Assembly (NCBI GenBank): GCA_002505805.1
Contig: DAWB01000059.1
Span: 4,527 to 11,037, forward strand
DNA length: 6,511 nt
Reading direction: 5' to 3'
Source: Methanosaeta sp. UBA80
GTDB lineage: Archaea; Halobacteriota; Methanosarcinia; Methanotrichales; Methanotrichaceae
Each line of letters starts with the position of its first letter. Position 1 is the first letter of the stretch. Positions 5,831 through 6,511 of this stretch are shown here, one piece after another. Both the position numbers and the translations under genes were made by a program. The notes below the pieces were generated by a model, which was not told the DNA's origin, did no database searches, and was given only the letters and a program-made list of their open reading frames with translations.

Positions 5831-6010
5831 TCAAATCAAAAATTTTACATTAGATATGCTTGCATCATAATAGTAGGAGAGAGTGGCCATAGGAAAAAGC
5901 TTGCAGCTCGAAGAAAATGGAATGTCTTTTCAGATGCAAAGAGAAAATATGACCAATGGCAAAATAGGCTGGAAAGATCCGCAGCTATGCTTATTTACAA
6001 TCTAAAATAA
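5816..6010 (+). other. Intergenic AT-rich stretch with a start-less open frame, possible gene remnant
   Basis: The 277 bases between the secreted-protein genes at 5306-5746 and 6024-6511 hold no convincing gene. One plus-strand frame is open from 5816 to TAA 6008-6010 (64 codons). Its second half looks protein-like: basic, with RKKLAARRKWNVFSDAKRKY, then DQWQNRLERSAAMLIYNLK, two Trp and a heptad-like charge pattern. The only ATG is near its end, and no GTG or TTG precedes the interesting part. GGAGAG at 5876-5881 looks like a ribosome binding site but has no start codon after it in this frame. It may be a decayed fragment of a DNA- or RNA-binding protein, or chance. I do not call it a gene. 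Confidence 0.2.
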
Positions 6011-6011
6011 G
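5990..6011 (-). terminator. Short AT-rich stem-loop just after the 6024-6511 gene
   Basis: CTTATTT (5990-5996) and AAATAAG (6005-6011) form a perfect 7-base stem with an 8-base loop, beginning 12 bases past the minus-strand stop codon at 6024-6026. The transcribed strand reads TTCTTATTTTAGATTGT, which is T-rich enough for an archaeal transcript end. The stem is weak, so the call is tentative. Confidence 0.3.
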
Positions 6012-6023
6012 AATTTGAGGCCA

Positions 6024-6511
6024 TCACAGCTTTTGATGGACCTCAGAGGGGACAACTATGGTTTGAACCGGCTCTATGATGATATTCGACGTAGCCACTG
6101 CATTGCCGTCCGGCATGCTGTTTACAGCGGTGACTTTGATATCATGAACATTAACTGTCAGATAATTGCCGGCATACTTCAGATCGCCACGCCGAAAACC
6201 CGGGCCGCCGGCTTCATTGCTCTCCGAGTCATAATTGGAGGCCTCATCTCCCTGGCTCTCCCCGCCGCCCACATCTATGGAAAGGGCGTTTGATAGACCC
6301 CCATCCTCAGGATCTCCATTCTGGGAGCTTTTCTCGATCACATCTCTCTCCTTCACCGAGTTTATGACCAGAAGATCATCCAAGCCCGCGGATGAGTTGT
6401 TGGCATCCATGATTATCTCCTCTCTTACCGGAGACATGGAGGCTGGCCTGGGAATAGCCGGCCGACCGGGCAAGGATGAGCCGTGCCAGGGGAAATAAAT
6501 AGTCTCCCCCA
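6024..6511 (-). CDS. Paralogue of the 4581-5270 exported protein (5' end outside the window)
   Basis: The frame is open from the window edge to the TGA at 6026-6024, showing 161 residues. It is a clear paralogue of the 4581-5270 product. LDDLLVINSVKERDVIEKSS aligns with SDLTAINSVAKRDVVLDEQQ there, and GDP, GGLSNALSIDV also match. The last 50 residues, with YLTVNVHDIKVTAVN and SNIIIEPVQTIVVPSEV, agree at about 27 of 49 positions by eye. The middle differs: a Ser/Glu/Gly-rich linker (ESQGDEASNYDSESNEAGG) replaces the longer acidic insert. No cysteine is visible. No signal peptide can be seen, but by comparison with the paralogue it should lie to the right of the window edge. In-frame TTG (6473) and later ATGs exist but have no good ribosome binding site. 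The function is unknown; export is inferred from the paralogue. Confidence 0.82.
   Translation of the reverse strand, partial: GETIYFPWHGSSLPGRPAIPRPASMSPVREEIIMDANNSSAGLDDLLVINSVKERDVIEKSSQNGDPEDGGLSNALSIDVGGGESQGDEASNYDSESNEAGGPGFRRGDLKYAGNYLTVNVHDIKVTAVNSMPDGNAVATSNIIIEPVQTIVVPSEVHQKL

Noticed and set aside
5747..6023. Possible small RNA or tRNA in the longest gap
   Set aside because: No cloverleaf, k-turn or box C/D pattern could be traced; only a weak AT-rich hairpin and short repeats are visible.
6235..6498. Plus-strand 87-codon frame opposite the 6024-6511 gene
   Set aside because: The minus-strand frame has a clear paralogue in the window, and the plus-strand translation is Ser/Pro-rich shadow sequence.

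Overview
The window looks like archaeal chromosomal DNA, most likely from a methanogen of the Methanothrix (Methanosaeta)/Methanosarcina side. The signs are an archaeal-style PurC and HisS, TATA/BRE-like promoters a few tens of bases upstream of start codons, GGAG-type ribosome binding sites, T-rich 3' ends, and secreted proteins rich in N-X-S/T sequons. The genus is inference from general resemblance. Genes are GC-rich, and the intergenic stretches around 5750-6020 and 4500-4580 are clearly AT-rich. No tRNA, rRNA, CRISPR array, insertion sequence or integrase was seen.

Left part (1-3012, plus strand): the 3' end of a beta-rich protein of unknown function (to 349); a 200-base gap with a possible hairpin; purC (551-1474), the SAICAR synthetase of purine synthesis; then a sequon-rich predicted lipoprotein (1550-2503) followed 35 bases later by a small winged-helix regulator (2539-3012). 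The last two probably form a transcription unit, with a near-palindrome just upstream of the lipoprotein gene.

Middle (3037-4410, minus strand): hisS, histidyl-tRNA synthetase, converging on the regulator gene with only 24 bases between the stop codons. All catalytic motifs are present, but a low-complexity insertion sits between the catalytic core segments. The start is taken as the internal ATG at 4410, which has a TATA-like element at the right distance for a leaderless or nearly leaderless transcript.

Right part (4581-6511, minus strand): three exported proteins of no recognised family. The outer two (4581-5270 and 6024 to beyond the window edge) are clear paralogues. The middle one (5306-5746) contains a module repeated twice around a cysteine-rich linker, and that module resembles the C-terminal block of the other two. 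The middle gene has a strong TATA box and runs into the 4581-5270 gene through a 35-base gap with a perfect AGGAGG site. A terminator-like stem plus T run ends this unit before hisS. This small cluster of secreted, beta-strand-patterned module proteins is the least explained and most interesting part of the window; a cell-surface or fibre role is only a hypothesis.
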